Shown here: positions 1 to 5,916 of the stretch, in pieces
Position numbering within the stretch: position 1 is the stretch's first letter
Layout: each line of letters begins with the position of its first letter
Source: Prevotellaceae bacterium
GTDB lineage: Bacteria > Bacteroidota > Bacteroidia > Bacteroidales > UBA932
Reading direction: 5' to 3'
NCBI GenBank assembly: GCA_031268055.1
Contig: JAIRXY010000166.1
Coordinates: forward strand, 1 to 5,998
DNA length: 5,998 nucleotides
Translations under genes and position numbers: made by a program
Notes under the pieces: model-generated
The model's input: the letters and a program-made list of their open reading frames with translations, nothing else
Databases searched by the model: none
What the model was told of the DNA's origin: nothing

Positions 1-1
1 A

Positions 2-178
2 GTGTTTTCATTCAGGATTACAATTCGCGTTCCGTATACAGTGGAAGTAACCAAACAGATAAAAGCGCCTTTAACGAGTTGGCAGAACTTTCAAGTATGG
101 TGCGGGCGAATTGCGCTTGCAATTCTCTTGCTTATCGTTTTGTACTTCGCACTAAAACTAAAAAAAATACTGCCTTAA
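2..178 (+). CDS. C-terminal fragment of an unidentified protein with a C-terminal membrane helix
   Basis: The frame is open from the left edge to a TAA at 176-178, giving 58 residues of a gene that begins outside the window. The visible part has a polar segment with the motif RVPYTVEVTKQI, then LTSWQNF, then a hydrophobic stretch (RIALAILLLIVLYFAL) followed by basic KLKK. This is the pattern of a single C-terminal transmembrane helix with a positively charged end. The TAA lies exactly at the base of an intrinsic terminator, which supports this frame over the competing open frame 1-285, since that frame reads straight through two terminators. A VPY-VE motif, then a Trp-containing linker, then a terminal helix recalls small hypothetical membrane proteins often seen in Bacteroidales mobile or prophage-like regions. 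That is memory-based inference, and the function is unknown. It appears unrelated to the nuo operon. Confidence 0.5.
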   Translation: MFSFRITIRVPYTVEVTKQIKAPLTSWQNFQVWCGRIALAILLLIVLYFALKLKKILP

Positions 179-198
179 AAGCCGCTTTTGTGGCTTTT
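177..198 (+). terminator. Rho-independent terminator of the left-edge gene
   Basis: AAAAGCC (177-183) pairs with GGCTTTT (192-198) around an 8-base loop. The hairpin starts inside the stop codon of the upstream gene and ends in a T-run. The A-tract before the stem could let it also work from the opposite strand. Confidence 0.65.
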
Positions 199-237
199 CT
201 TTCGTGCTTTGACTTTCGCCAAACACTCACAACAATT

Positions 238-265
238 AAAAACGGCATTAAAACGCCGTTTTTTT
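238..265 (+). terminator. Second Rho-independent terminator
   Basis: AAAAACGGC (238-246) pairs perfectly with GCCGTTTTT (255-263) around an 8-base loop, followed by more T residues and a generally T-rich stretch to about 280. It is a stronger hairpin than the one at 177-198. Together they isolate the left-edge gene from what follows. Confidence 0.75.
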
Positions 266-315
266 GTTTTTTCTTTGCTTCTTAATCTTATAGTTATTTA
301 TTGCAGAAATAGTTG

Positions 316-323
316 TATCTTTG
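316..323 (+). promoter_or_regulatory. Orphan Bacteroidota-type -7 box (TATCTTTG)
   Basis: TATCTTTG is an exact match to the TAnnTTTG -7 consensus of the Bacteroidota primary sigma factor. No TTTG-like -33 element is visible at the usual 19-21 bp upstream. Sequence from 324 to about 500 has no credible ORF. The box may be the promoter of a gene now decayed (the transposase relic downstream), of an unrecognised RNA, or a chance match. Confidence 0.35.
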
Positions 324-507
324 CACCGTGCAATAGATACTGATATTTATTTCGATATACGGATAAATTTTTTGTACCGCTTTGTACCACGATATACATA
401 AAATACTGATAATAAATTGAATAAATATTCTATATCGGAAAATAATCATTAACCGCAACAACTCTTTTCGGCTACAACCGTTTGAACGCAAAAATAATGT
501 CCTATAA

Positions 508-765
508 AAAATTTATCCCATAAAAGCCGTCAAAGGACAGCCCGAATACCTGAAAATGTAAATTTATACCCATAACAAGCTATGGAATAACGCTGCTTCA
601 GCAGCTGTCGGGCAACCAATCGAAGCGTTCTTTTACTGGCTGAATGAAAAAACTTTCATGCAAAGCGCGTAAAAAGTTAGATCGCTACAGGGACTATTGG
701 TACATTGCTTTGGTAGGATTGCTATCGCTCTAATTACATTAATTTTCAACCCTTTATTCGCATGA
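508..765 (+). pseudogene. Decayed 3' end of a DDE-type transposase gene
   Basis: One frame reads, in order, KIYPIKAVKGQPEYLKM, a stop (TAA 559-561), a short degenerate stretch, QPIEAFFYWLNEKT followed by FMQSA, a stop (TAA 670-672), KVRSLQGLLVHCFGRIA, a hydrophobic end (ALITLIFNP) and a final TGA at 763-765. The spacing and wording (KAVKGQPE; QPIE-FF-WL-EKT; KVRS--GLLVH-FGR) match, as I remember it, the C-terminal third of DDE-type transposases common in Bacteroidota. The TAA at 670 replaces what is usually a small residue such as Ser, one base change away. The upstream two thirds with the catalytic acidic residues is not recognisable; another in-frame TAA lies at 505-507. I therefore call a truncated, inactive insertion-sequence relic, and I leave the IS family unassigned. 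No terminal inverted repeats were identified. Confidence 0.65.
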
Positions 766-902
766 TTAATCACTCAACGATGCACTCATCGCTATTGTCC
801 AATAGAAAAAAGTTGGCAGTTATCGTTGCCGCCTCTTTTACCCTGCTTTGTGCGTTTATCCTTATACCTCAGTTTTCAATCGCTGTTTTTAACTATTTGT
901 AG
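762..902 (+). CDS. Possible 46-residue single-pass membrane micro-protein
   Basis: ATG at 762 opens a 46-codon frame ending TAG at 900-902. The product begins with a polar segment (MINHSTMHSSLL), then SNRKK, then a hydrophobic stretch (LAVIVAASFTLLCAFIL) and an aromatic tail ending FNYL. This is the layout of a small membrane protein with its positive residues before the helix. The start overlaps the stop of the transposase relic as ATGA, which may be chance. No Shine-Dalgarno sequence is seen, but this is common in Bacteroidota. I do not recognise a family. It could equally be part of the decayed insertion, or chance. It lies upstream of the likely nuoA promoter, so it is probably not in the nuo transcript unless expressed from a more upstream promoter. 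Confidence 0.3.
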   Translation: MINHSTMHSSLLSNRKKLAVIVAASFTLLCAFILIPQFSIAVFNYL

Positions 903-947
903 ATAACTTTTTCATAAAAGGATGATGGATGTATCCCTAATAAGTAG

Positions 948-955
948 TACATTTG
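948..955 (+). promoter_or_regulatory. Likely nuo operon promoter, -7 box TACATTTG
   Basis: TACATTTG matches the Bacteroidota -7 consensus TAnnTTTG exactly and lies 81 bases before the nuoA ATG, predicting a start of transcription near 960 and a leader of roughly 75 bases. The -33 region (about 923-929) lacks a clear TTTG. The leader contains runs of T and A (964-980) with no evident structure. It is the best promoter candidate between the transposase relic and nuoA. Confidence 0.5.
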
Positions 956-1036
956 CGCTCCGATTTTTTTTTGAAAAAATTTTGGGGCGTTTCGTTTCAG
1001 TAGTAGACAACTTTTGGATTAACATAGTAATATAGC

Positions 1037-1390
1037 ATGAGCAATTCGGTTTTGTTTTTGGTAGTTTTTATCACTGCCCTGTCGCTGGTGGTTATAGCCT
1101 TAGCGCTGGCAGGGCTGTTGTCGCCGCGATCGTTAAGCCCACACAAGGGAGAGCCGTACGAGTGCGGTATCCCTACGCGGGGTAGCTCGTGGATGCAGCT
1201 GCGCGTGGGATACTACCTGTTTGCCATCCTTTACCTTGTGTTCGACGTGGAAACGGTGCTGCTGTTTCCGTGGGCTGTGGCGGTAAAGAGCATGGGAATG
1301 CAGGGGCTTGCCTGTGTGCTGTTTTTTTTGGTAATACTAACGCTGGGATTAGCCTATGCGTGGAAAAAAGGAGTGCTGGTATGGAGGTAA
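1037..1390 (+). CDS. nuoA: NADH:quinone oxidoreductase (complex I) subunit A
   Basis: Membrane subunit of respiratory complex I; with NuoH and NuoJ it forms the part of the membrane domain next to the quinone chamber. The 117-residue product has the usual length and three hydrophobic segments: about residues 5-28, 58-80 and 88-108. Between the first two lies the family's signature loop, with YECG at 41-44. Its Cys43 corresponds to the loop cysteine known from mitochondrial ND3 and absent in E. coli NuoA. The second helix carries the conserved YLVFDVETVLLFPW (66-79), including Asp70 and Glu72. The ATG at 1037 lacks a Shine-Dalgarno sequence, and the leader is A/T-rich, as is usual in Bacteroidota. 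It is the first gene of the operon. Its last 10 bases overlap nuoB in another frame, indicating coupled translation. Confidence 0.96.
   Translation: MSNSVLFLVVFITALSLVVIALALAGLLSPRSLSPHKGEPYECGIPTRGSSWMQLRVGYYLFAILYLVFDVETVLLFPWAVAVKSMGMQGLACVLFFLVILTLGLAYAWKKGVLVWR
1368..1373 (+). promoter_or_regulatory. Shine-Dalgarno sequence of nuoB (AAGGAG)
   Basis: AAGGAG lies 7 bases before the ATG at 1381, inside the end of nuoA. It fixes the nuoB start at 1381 rather than the upstream in-frame ATG at 1189, which would bury most of the extension in nuoA. Confidence 0.75.
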
Positions 1391-1998
1391 AAAATATACG
1401 CATACCCAACATGAAGTACGAGGATTTCAATGATAACGAATACCTCGAAGAGTATGTGTCGGAGCTGCGCAAGAATGGCGTGAACATCTTTGTTGGCAAG
1501 CTCAGCGATTTAATCAACTGGGGAAGGTCAAACTCGGTGTGGCCGCTCACCTTTGCTACGAGCTGCTGCGGCATTGAGTTTATGTGCGTGGGCGCTGCCC
1601 GTACCGATTTCGCCCGCTTTGGCTGGGAGGTAACGCGCAACAGCCCCCGTCAGGCCGATGTGATTTTTGTGTGCGGAACGATTGTGCACAAAATGGCGCC
1701 GGTGCTAAAGCGCCTGTACGAGCAAATGGCAGAGCCGCGCTACGTAATGGCCATAGGTAGCTGCGCCATTTGCGGCGGCCCGTTCAAGAGCTCCTATCAC
1801 GTGGTGCAGGGCGTTGACGAAATTATTCCGGTGGACGTGTTCATCCCCGGATGTCCGCCGCGCCCGGATGCCGTCCTCTACGGTATGATGCAGATGGCGC
1901 GAAAAATTAAGGTGCAAAACTTCTTTAAGCTGCCCGACCAGCTGCAAATAGCAAGTTTGTCTAAACATGATAGCAGTACTGCCGATGGAAACAGCTGA
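1381..1998 (+). CDS. nuoB: NADH:quinone oxidoreductase (complex I) subunit B
   Basis: Peripheral-arm subunit that binds Fe-S cluster N2, the last carrier before quinone, at the interface with NuoD. The start at 1381 gives 205 residues; it is chosen for its strong Shine-Dalgarno and because the longer open frame from 1189 only shadows nuoA. Cluster N2 ligands are all present: adjacent Cys62-Cys63 (TSCCGIEF), Cys128 (GSCAICGGPF) and Cys158 (PGCPPRP). Family motifs WPLTFATSCCGIEFM, ARFGWEVTRNSPRQADV and the C-terminal PGCPPRPDA are intact. The first 35 or so residues are acidic and variable. The tail after about residue 185 (QIASLSKHDSSTADGNS) is a polar extension that overlaps the start of nuoCD by 32 bases (14 if nuoCD starts at 1985). 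It should be a functional protein. Confidence 0.97.
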   Translation: MEVKNIRIPNMKYEDFNDNEYLEEYVSELRKNGVNIFVGKLSDLINWGRSNSVWPLTFATSCCGIEFMCVGAARTDFARFGWEVTRNSPRQADVIFVCGTIVHKMAPVLKRLYEQMAEPRYVMAIGSCAICGGPFKSSYHVVQGVDEIIPVDVFIPGCPPRPDAVLYGMMQMARKIKVQNFFKLPDQLQIASLSKHDSSTADGNS

Positions 1999-3619
1999 AA
2001 AAGAACTTTTATCGCTTGGCCTTACCGAGGTAAGGCAGGTGGATGGCCGGCTCAACGTAACCGTGCCCCACGACAAGCTGTACAGCGTTGCCCGCTACCT
2101 GCGGCACGAAAGACCGGAAAAATTCGACTACCTGATAGATATCGTCGGCATGGACTACGGCGACGCTTTGGGCGCAATCTACTACATCTCGCCTTCGCAA
2201 AACCCATCGCTGGTGGTGGCGCTGGCCACAAGCACAGAAAGCCGAGAGCAGCCGGAGCTATTTTCGGTGTGCGACTTGTGGGATTCGGCGCTGGTGTACG
2301 AGCGCGAGGTGTACGACTTTTTCGGCATCCGTTTCGTCAACCACCCCGACATGCGCCGCATTTTTCTGCGCGCCGACTGGAACGGATTCCCCCTGCGCAA
2401 GGACTACAACGCAGACCCCGCCGTTAACCCCGTGCCGCTGGAGAACGAGCTCATTGCCGACATGGAGCGCATGCCCTCCATCAGCATTAAGATGGGTGAG
2501 CGCGTTGAGGAAGTACATCAGGTTTTTGACGAAGGCGAATACGTGGTCAACTTTGGCCCCCAGCACCCTGCCATGCATGGCGTGCTGCACCTGCGCGTGT
2601 CGCTTGACGGCGAGGTGATAAAAAAGATTGACCCCGTCTTTGGGTATATCCACCGCGGCATAGAAAAGATGTGCGAGAGCTACACCTACCCGCAAATACT
2701 GCACCTCACCGACCGGTTAGACTACCTGTCGGGAACAATGAATCGCCACGCCATGTGCCTCTGCTGTGAGAAGGCGCTGGCGCTGGAAACGCCGCAGCGC
2801 GCCCACTACATCCGCACCATATTTGACGAGCTGACTCGCATAGCGTCACACCTGCTGGGCTGGGGCTGCATGTGCATGGATATGGGGTCTATTACGGCTT
2901 TTGTGTACGGTATGCGCGACCGCGAAAAGATAATGGACATATTTGAGGAAACTTCCGGCGGACGGCTCATGGCGAACTACAACGTCATTGGCGGCGTGGC
3001 GCAGGATATTCACCCGAATTTCCAGAGACGGATAAAGGAGTTCATCCCCTACATGCGCAAGATGCTCAAGGAGCACCACCTGCTTTTCTCCAACAACCCC
3101 ATTGCGCGCGGACGAATGAAAGATATTGGCTACCTGAGCAAGGAGAAAGCCATATCGCTTGGCGCAACCGGCCCGTCGGGCAGAGCGTCGGGGTGGCACA
3201 ACGATATTCGTAAGATTGACCCCTACGCCGCCTACGCGCAGGTGAACTTTGACGAGGCGCTGCGCACCGAAGGGCTAACTTACGACCGCTACGTCATTCG
3301 CTTGGACGAGATAGAGCAGTCGCTCCGCATCATTGAGCAGCTTGTCGACAACATTCCCGAAGGGGCGTATGCCGCTAAAACAAAGGCCATCATTCGCCTG
3401 CCCGAAGGAGAATTTTTTCAGCGCGTAGAGAACGCCCGCGGGCAGCTCTGCGTGCACATTACGAGCAAAGGCGACAAAACGCCCTACAGGGTAAAGTTCC
3501 GTTCGCCGTCGTTGGTGCTGGTAGGGGCGCTAAAAGCGATTGCTACCGAGGCCAAGGTTGCCGACCTGATTATGATTGGCGCATCGCTGGACTACGTGAT
3601 TCCTTGCATTGATAGGTAA
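1967..3619 (+). CDS. nuoCD: NADH:quinone oxidoreductase (complex I) fused subunit C/D
   Basis: A single 550-residue chain fuses NuoC (about 1-165) to NuoD (about 190-550). The NuoC part ends in its signature YEREVYDFFGI (111-121), followed by HPDMRRIFLRADW and FPLRKDY. The NuoD part opens with NFGPQHPAMHG (195-205) and GYIHRGIEK (227-234) and ends in the typical -DR. His204 and Tyr253 (LDYLSG) correspond to the two residues known in Thermus Nqo4 to contact the quinone headgroup. NuoD lacks Fe-S ligands of its own and shapes the quinone cavity with NuoB and NuoH. Two starts are possible: ATG 1967 (used here) or ATG 1985, which would remove six residues (MIAVLP). Neither has a Shine-Dalgarno sequence, and both overlap nuoB. 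The linker at about 166-188 is charged. No frame damage is seen. Confidence 0.97.
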   Translation: MIAVLPMETAEKELLSLGLTEVRQVDGRLNVTVPHDKLYSVARYLRHERPEKFDYLIDIVGMDYGDALGAIYYISPSQNPSLVVALATSTESREQPELFSVCDLWDSALVYEREVYDFFGIRFVNHPDMRRIFLRADWNGFPLRKDYNADPAVNPVPLENELIADMERMPSISIKMGERVEEVHQVFDEGEYVVNFGPQHPAMHGVLHLRVSLDGEVIKKIDPVFGYIHRGIEKMCESYTYPQILHLTDRLDYLSGTMNRHAMCLCCEKALALETPQRAHYIRTIFDELTRIASHLLGWGCMCMDMGSITAFVYGMRDREKIMDIFEETSGGRLMANYNVIGGVAQDIHPNFQRRIKEFIPYMRKMLKEHHLLFSNNPIARGRMKDIGYLSKEKAISLGATGPSGRASGWHNDIRKIDPYAAYAQVNFDEALRTEGLTYDRYVIRLDEIEQSLRIIEQLVDNIPEGAYAAKTKAIIRLPEGEFFQRVENARGQLCVHITSKGDKTPYRVKFRSPSLVLVGALKAIATEAKVADLIMIGASLDYVIPCIDR

Positions 3620-3938
3620 AGTTAGCCGACTTGACCGAAGACCTAATAGAAATGGAGAGTGGATATTATTGTCTGATTTTCATAATATTGAATAGATGAC
3701 ATAAGTGATATCATAAATGTCACCAAAAATGTTGGGATAAATGTCGGGATAAATGTCGAAATCGCATAATATAGTAGACAATATGGCAATCTGATATTCT
3801 GTAAAAATTGTTGCATTTTAATAAATTAGATGGTGGTGAGAACAATAAGTTCGGTATAGCATGGATAATAATCTATGATTATAAGGTTTTAAATATTAGT
3901 GGCGTAAAAAATAGTAGTAATAATTAATAGTTAATATC
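3620..3938 (+). other. 319-base AT-rich gap inside the nuo operon, no intact gene
   Basis: No ORF, tRNA, clear terminator or TAnnTTTG box is seen between the nuoCD stop and nuoH. The stretch is far richer in A and T than the flanking nuo genes and rich in stops in all forward frames. It contains a four-unit 12-bp repeat (3713-3760) and a small hairpin candidate (ATAATC-TAT-GATTAT near 3867-3881). Genes of this operon are otherwise overlapping on the left, so the gap looks like inserted and decayed DNA or a relaxed intergenic spacer rather than part of the operon's original design. Confidence 0.6.
3713..3760 (+). repeat. Four imperfect 12-bp tandem units, consensus ATAAATGTCGGG
   Basis: Units are 3713-3724 (ATAAATGTCACC), 3725-3736 (AAAAATGTTGGG), 3737-3748 (ATAAATGTCGGG) and 3749-3760 (ATAAATGTCGAA). 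Units 3 and 4 share their first ten bases. The core AATGT is present in all four. Read in one frame the array gives INVT-KNVG-INVG-INVE within a short open stretch bounded by TGA at 3689-3691 and TAA at 3767-3769. It may be a small minisatellite or a coding fragment. Confidence 0.75.
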
Positions 3939-5003
3939 GTGTTTAGCTTTTCAATTGTAACCCAGTGGATAGATGAGTTTCTCCGTCAGTACTTGTGCAG
4001 CGGTTTGACGTTGCTTATTGAGTGCTTGCTTATTGGGTTTCTTCTGCTGGGGGCATACGCAGTGTTTGCGCTTATCCTAATCTACATGGAGCGCAGGGTA
4101 TGCGCCTTTATGCAGTGCCGCTTGGGGCCTAACCGCGTTGGGCCGTTCGGCATATTCCAAACGGTTGCCGATATGATAAAAATTCTCCTCAAGGAGCTTA
4201 TCCACATCGACCGCGCCGACCAGCTTTTATTTCGCTTGGCAGCCTTTTTTGTGCTCATTGCTTCGGTAGGTACGTTTGGGGCTTTGCCGTTTGCAAAGGG
4301 CTTGCACGCGGTAGACTTCAACATGGGAGTGTTCTACCTGCTTGCCATATCGTCGCTGGGCGTGGTGGGTATTCTGCTGGCGGGCTGGTCGAGCAACAGC
4401 AAGTACACCATGATTGGCGCTATGCGCAGCGGTGCGCAGCTTATCAGCTATGAGCTGTCGTGCGGCCTGTCGCTGCTTGCCATTGTGGCGCTTTCGGGCA
4501 CCATGCAGCTCTCGGAGATAGTGGCGCTGCAAGCCGATTCGTGGTTCATCTTTCAGGGGCACGTTCCGGCAGTGATAGCATTCTTTACCTACCTCATTGC
4601 CGGCCACGCCGAAACAAATAGGGGGCCGTTTGACCTGCCCGAAGCCGAATCGGAGCTCACGGCGGGGTACCACACCGAGTATTCGGGCATACAGTTTGGC
4701 TTTTTCTACCTTGCCGAGTACATGAACATGTTCATTATTGCCGGCATTGCCGCTACCATGTTTCTGGGCGGGTGGATGCCGCTGCACATCCCCGGATGGG
4801 AAGCATTTAACCATGCTATGGACTACATCCCACCGGTGATTTGGTTTTTGGGGAAGACATTCATGTGCGTGTTCCTTGCGCTGTGGGTTAGGTGGTCGTT
4901 CCCTCGCCTGCGCATAGACCAGCTGCTGAAGTTCGAGTGGAAAATTTTGATGCCGATATGCCTCATCAACATTCTGTTGATGGCGCTATGCGTGGCGCTG
5001 TGA
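3939..5003 (+). CDS. nuoH: NADH:quinone oxidoreductase (complex I) subunit H
   Basis: Multi-pass membrane subunit that, with NuoB and NuoD, forms the quinone entry chamber and links quinone reduction to proton transfer. The 354 residues are the usual family length. Visible features: a first helix at about 22-50 ending in YMERR (49-53); [21 protein letters not shown] (61-81); helices around 97-118, 130-150, 168-186 and 206-222; the strongly conserved acidic loop [19 protein letters not shown] (227-245) leading to TEYSG; then helices around 253-280, 298-318 and 336-354. The start is GTG at 3939: no ATG lies between it and the upstream in-frame stop TAA (3921-3923), and the next ATG (4087) would remove the first helix. 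No Shine-Dalgarno is seen. It is separated from nuoCD by 319 bases and from nuoI by 913, which is unusual for this operon. Confidence 0.96.
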   Translation: MFSFSIVTQWIDEFLRQYLCSGLTLLIECLLIGFLLLGAYAVFALILIYMERRVCAFMQCRLGPNRVGPFGIFQTVADMIKILLKELIHIDRADQLLFRLAAFFVLIASVGTFGALPFAKGLHAVDFNMGVFYLLAISSLGVVGILLAGWSSNSKYTMIGAMRSGAQLISYELSCGLSLLAIVALSGTMQLSEIVALQADSWFIFQGHVPAVIAFFTYLIAGHAETNRGPFDLPEAESELTAGYHTEYSGIQFGFFYLAEYMNMFIIAGIAATMFLGGWMPLHIPGWEAFNHAMDYIPPVIWFLGKTFMCVFLALWVRWSFPRLRIDQLLKFEWKILMPICLINILLMALCVAL

Positions 5004-5062
5004 TAGCACGCCGGCAAGGTAACAATGCTGCTAAGTATTATTGAGAAAATGAAAGAATAATT

Positions 5063-5070
5063 AAGGAAGG
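5063..5070 (+). promoter_or_regulatory. Shine-Dalgarno sequence of the antitoxin gene (AAGGAAGG)
   Basis: A purine-rich AAGGAAGG sits immediately upstream of the ATG at 5073, with AAGGA 5 bases away. It is stronger than anything before nuoA, nuoCD, nuoH or nuoI, consistent with an independently acquired cassette with high antitoxin translation. No TAnnTTTG promoter is seen in the 69 bases after nuoH, so the pair may be read from the nuo transcript. Confidence 0.6.
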
Positions 5071-5072
5071 AT

Positions 5073-5306
5073 ATGAAAACAGTAGCAGTACCTTTTCAGG
5101 ATGATTTATTGCAGCAGATAGATAAATTTGCTGTGGATAATGTTCGTTCGCGGGCTGACATTATAGTTGAAGCAACAAGAATGTATGTTGAGCGGGAACA
5201 AAAGTGGCACGCCATATTTTCGTACGGCGATAGCTTGGCCTCGAAAAATAATTTTACCGAAACCGATGTGATGAACGAGGTAAAAGCGTGGCGCAACAAT
5301 AAATGA
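5073..5306 (+). CDS. Ribbon-helix-helix (CopG/MetJ-type) antitoxin
   Basis: The 77-residue product fits a type II antitoxin: an N-terminal DNA-binding module and a C-terminal toxin-binding tail. Residues 2-8 (KTVAVPF) form the expected beta strand, DDLLQQIDKFA (10-20) the first helix and SRADIIVEATRMYVERE (26-42) the second, with the turn between, the classic ribbon-helix-helix layout. The tail (43-77) is amphipathic, with FTETDVMNEVKAWR likely to wrap the toxin. The gene overlaps the PIN gene by 4 bases (ATGA), the standard coupled arrangement. Such antitoxins neutralise the partner RNase and repress their own promoter as dimers. No clear operator palindrome was found upstream. The codons are more AT-rich than those of the nuo genes. 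Confident as to fold and pairing; the subfamily is not assigned. Confidence 0.85.
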   Translation: MKTVAVPFQDDLLQQIDKFAVDNVRSRADIIVEATRMYVEREQKWHAIFSYGDSLASKNNFTETDVMNEVKAWRNNK

Positions 5307-5704
5307 AACTAGTATTATACGCAAATATTTTCATTTCGTCGTTTTTTTGGGGTGGTAATCCGAGAACAATTATGAAACGGATTATTCTCGGCAAGGATAT
5401 ACTATTTACTTCCGAGGAAATTCTAAAGGAAACGACAGGAGTACTGATGCGTCCCAAATTTAATGCAGGCGAGCACCTCATTCACCATTTTGTTCAATCC
5501 ATTCGTGAAGTGGCAATAATTGTACCGTTGATTGGTTTGGTTCATGGTGTATGCCGAGATAGCGATGATGATAAAGTGCTGGAATGTGCCTTGTCAAGTC
5601 AGTCGGATTATATCATTACAGGAGATAGCGATTTGTTGATTCTTAAAGAGTTTCGTAGTACGGGTATAGTCACACCCAATGAATATATAAGGAGAATTAC
5701 TTGA
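5303..5704 (+). CDS. PIN-domain toxin-like protein with a substituted first catalytic Asp
   Basis: The 133-residue product fits the PIN family of toxin-antitoxin RNases (PIN_3/COG1569-type), which cut RNA using a cluster of acidic residues and metal ions. N-terminal MKLVLYANIFISSFFWGGNP corresponds to the family start MK-VLDTN-FIS-FFWGG-P. Later motifs are kept: SEEILKE (37-43), with Glu39 and Glu43; CRDSDDDKVLECA (84-96); and SDYIITGDSDLL (101-112), with Asp108 and Asp110. Position 6, normally Asp, is Tyr (TAC at 5318-5320; GAC would need one change), and the following Thr is Ala. The first metal-binding acidic residue is therefore missing, and RNase activity is expected to be lost or much reduced. 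It overlaps the antitoxin gene by 4 bases. Otherwise it is full length with no frameshift. Family assignment is firm; loss of activity is inferred. Confidence 0.85.
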   Translation: MKLVLYANIFISSFFWGGNPRTIMKRIILGKDILFTSEEILKETTGVLMRPKFNAGEHLIHHFVQSIREVAIIVPLIGLVHGVCRDSDDDKVLECALSSQSDYIITGDSDLLILKEFRSTGIVTPNEYIRRIT

Positions 5705-5729
5705 CGTATGCCAATTTGGTAAGGTTTTA

Positions 5730-5867
5730 ATGAAATATATAATAAACGAAAAATATACTGCTAAATTGCCGGTGACACTTGAGGAGTATATTATAAAGGT
5801 ACATGAAGCATAGAGTAATAAGGAAACTGGAGGGAAGTAACGCTTTGAAGAAATCTTCCGTTGCTGA
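5730..5867 (+). pseudogene. Possible decayed ORF behind the toxin gene
   Basis: After the toxin stop, ATG at 5730 opens 27 codons (MKYIINEKYTAKLPVTLEEY, then IIKVHEA) to a TAG at 5811-5813. The same frame continues in protein-like wording between later stops: SNKETGGK, TAA at 5838, RFEEIFRC, TGA at 5865. Charged and hydrophobic residues alternate as in a real soluble protein, so this may be the broken remains of a small gene that arrived with the toxin-antitoxin pair. I do not recognise a family. A free-standing 27-residue peptide (5730-5813) or chance are alternatives. Nothing else is seen between the toxin and nuoI, and no terminator is visible. Confidence 0.3.
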
Positions 5868-5916
5868 TTTTACCATGAGATGAATAAGGATTTATGGAGT
5901 CAAATATTTATAAACA

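Noticed and set aside
79..285. 68-codon open frame through the two hairpins at the left edge
   Set aside because: It reads through both intrinsic terminators and gives low-complexity Phe/Lys-rich protein; the overlapping frame ending at 178 has a coherent membrane helix and stops at the terminator.
371..390. Direct repeat TTTGTACCGC/TTTGTACCAC
   Set aside because: Only two 10-base units with one mismatch and no flanking structure; too little to call a regulatory site or target duplication.
294..491. 65-codon minus-strand ORF
   Set aside because: AT-driven Ile/Tyr-rich translation with no family resemblance, opposite to the orphan promoter; treated as chance.
1189..1380. N-terminal extension of nuoB from the upstream in-frame ATG
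   Set aside because: It overlaps nuoA almost throughout, has no NuoB-like content, and a good Shine-Dalgarno marks the ATG at 1381.
2258..3199. Long minus-strand ORFs opposite nuoCD (and opposite nuoH at 4227-4814)
   Set aside because: Shadows of the GC-richer codons of the nuo genes; no recognisable motifs.
3620..3660. Terminator after nuoCD
   Set aside because: No stem followed by a T-run is visible, so transcription could continue to nuoH.
3713..3760. CRISPR array
   Set aside because: Units are 12 bp and directly abutting with no spacers.
1001..3781. Shared decamer TAGTAGACAA at 1001-1010 and 3772-3781, upstream of nuoA and of nuoH
   Set aside because: Distances to the two genes differ (27 against 157 bases) and surrounding bases do not match, so it is probably coincidence in AT-rich DNA.
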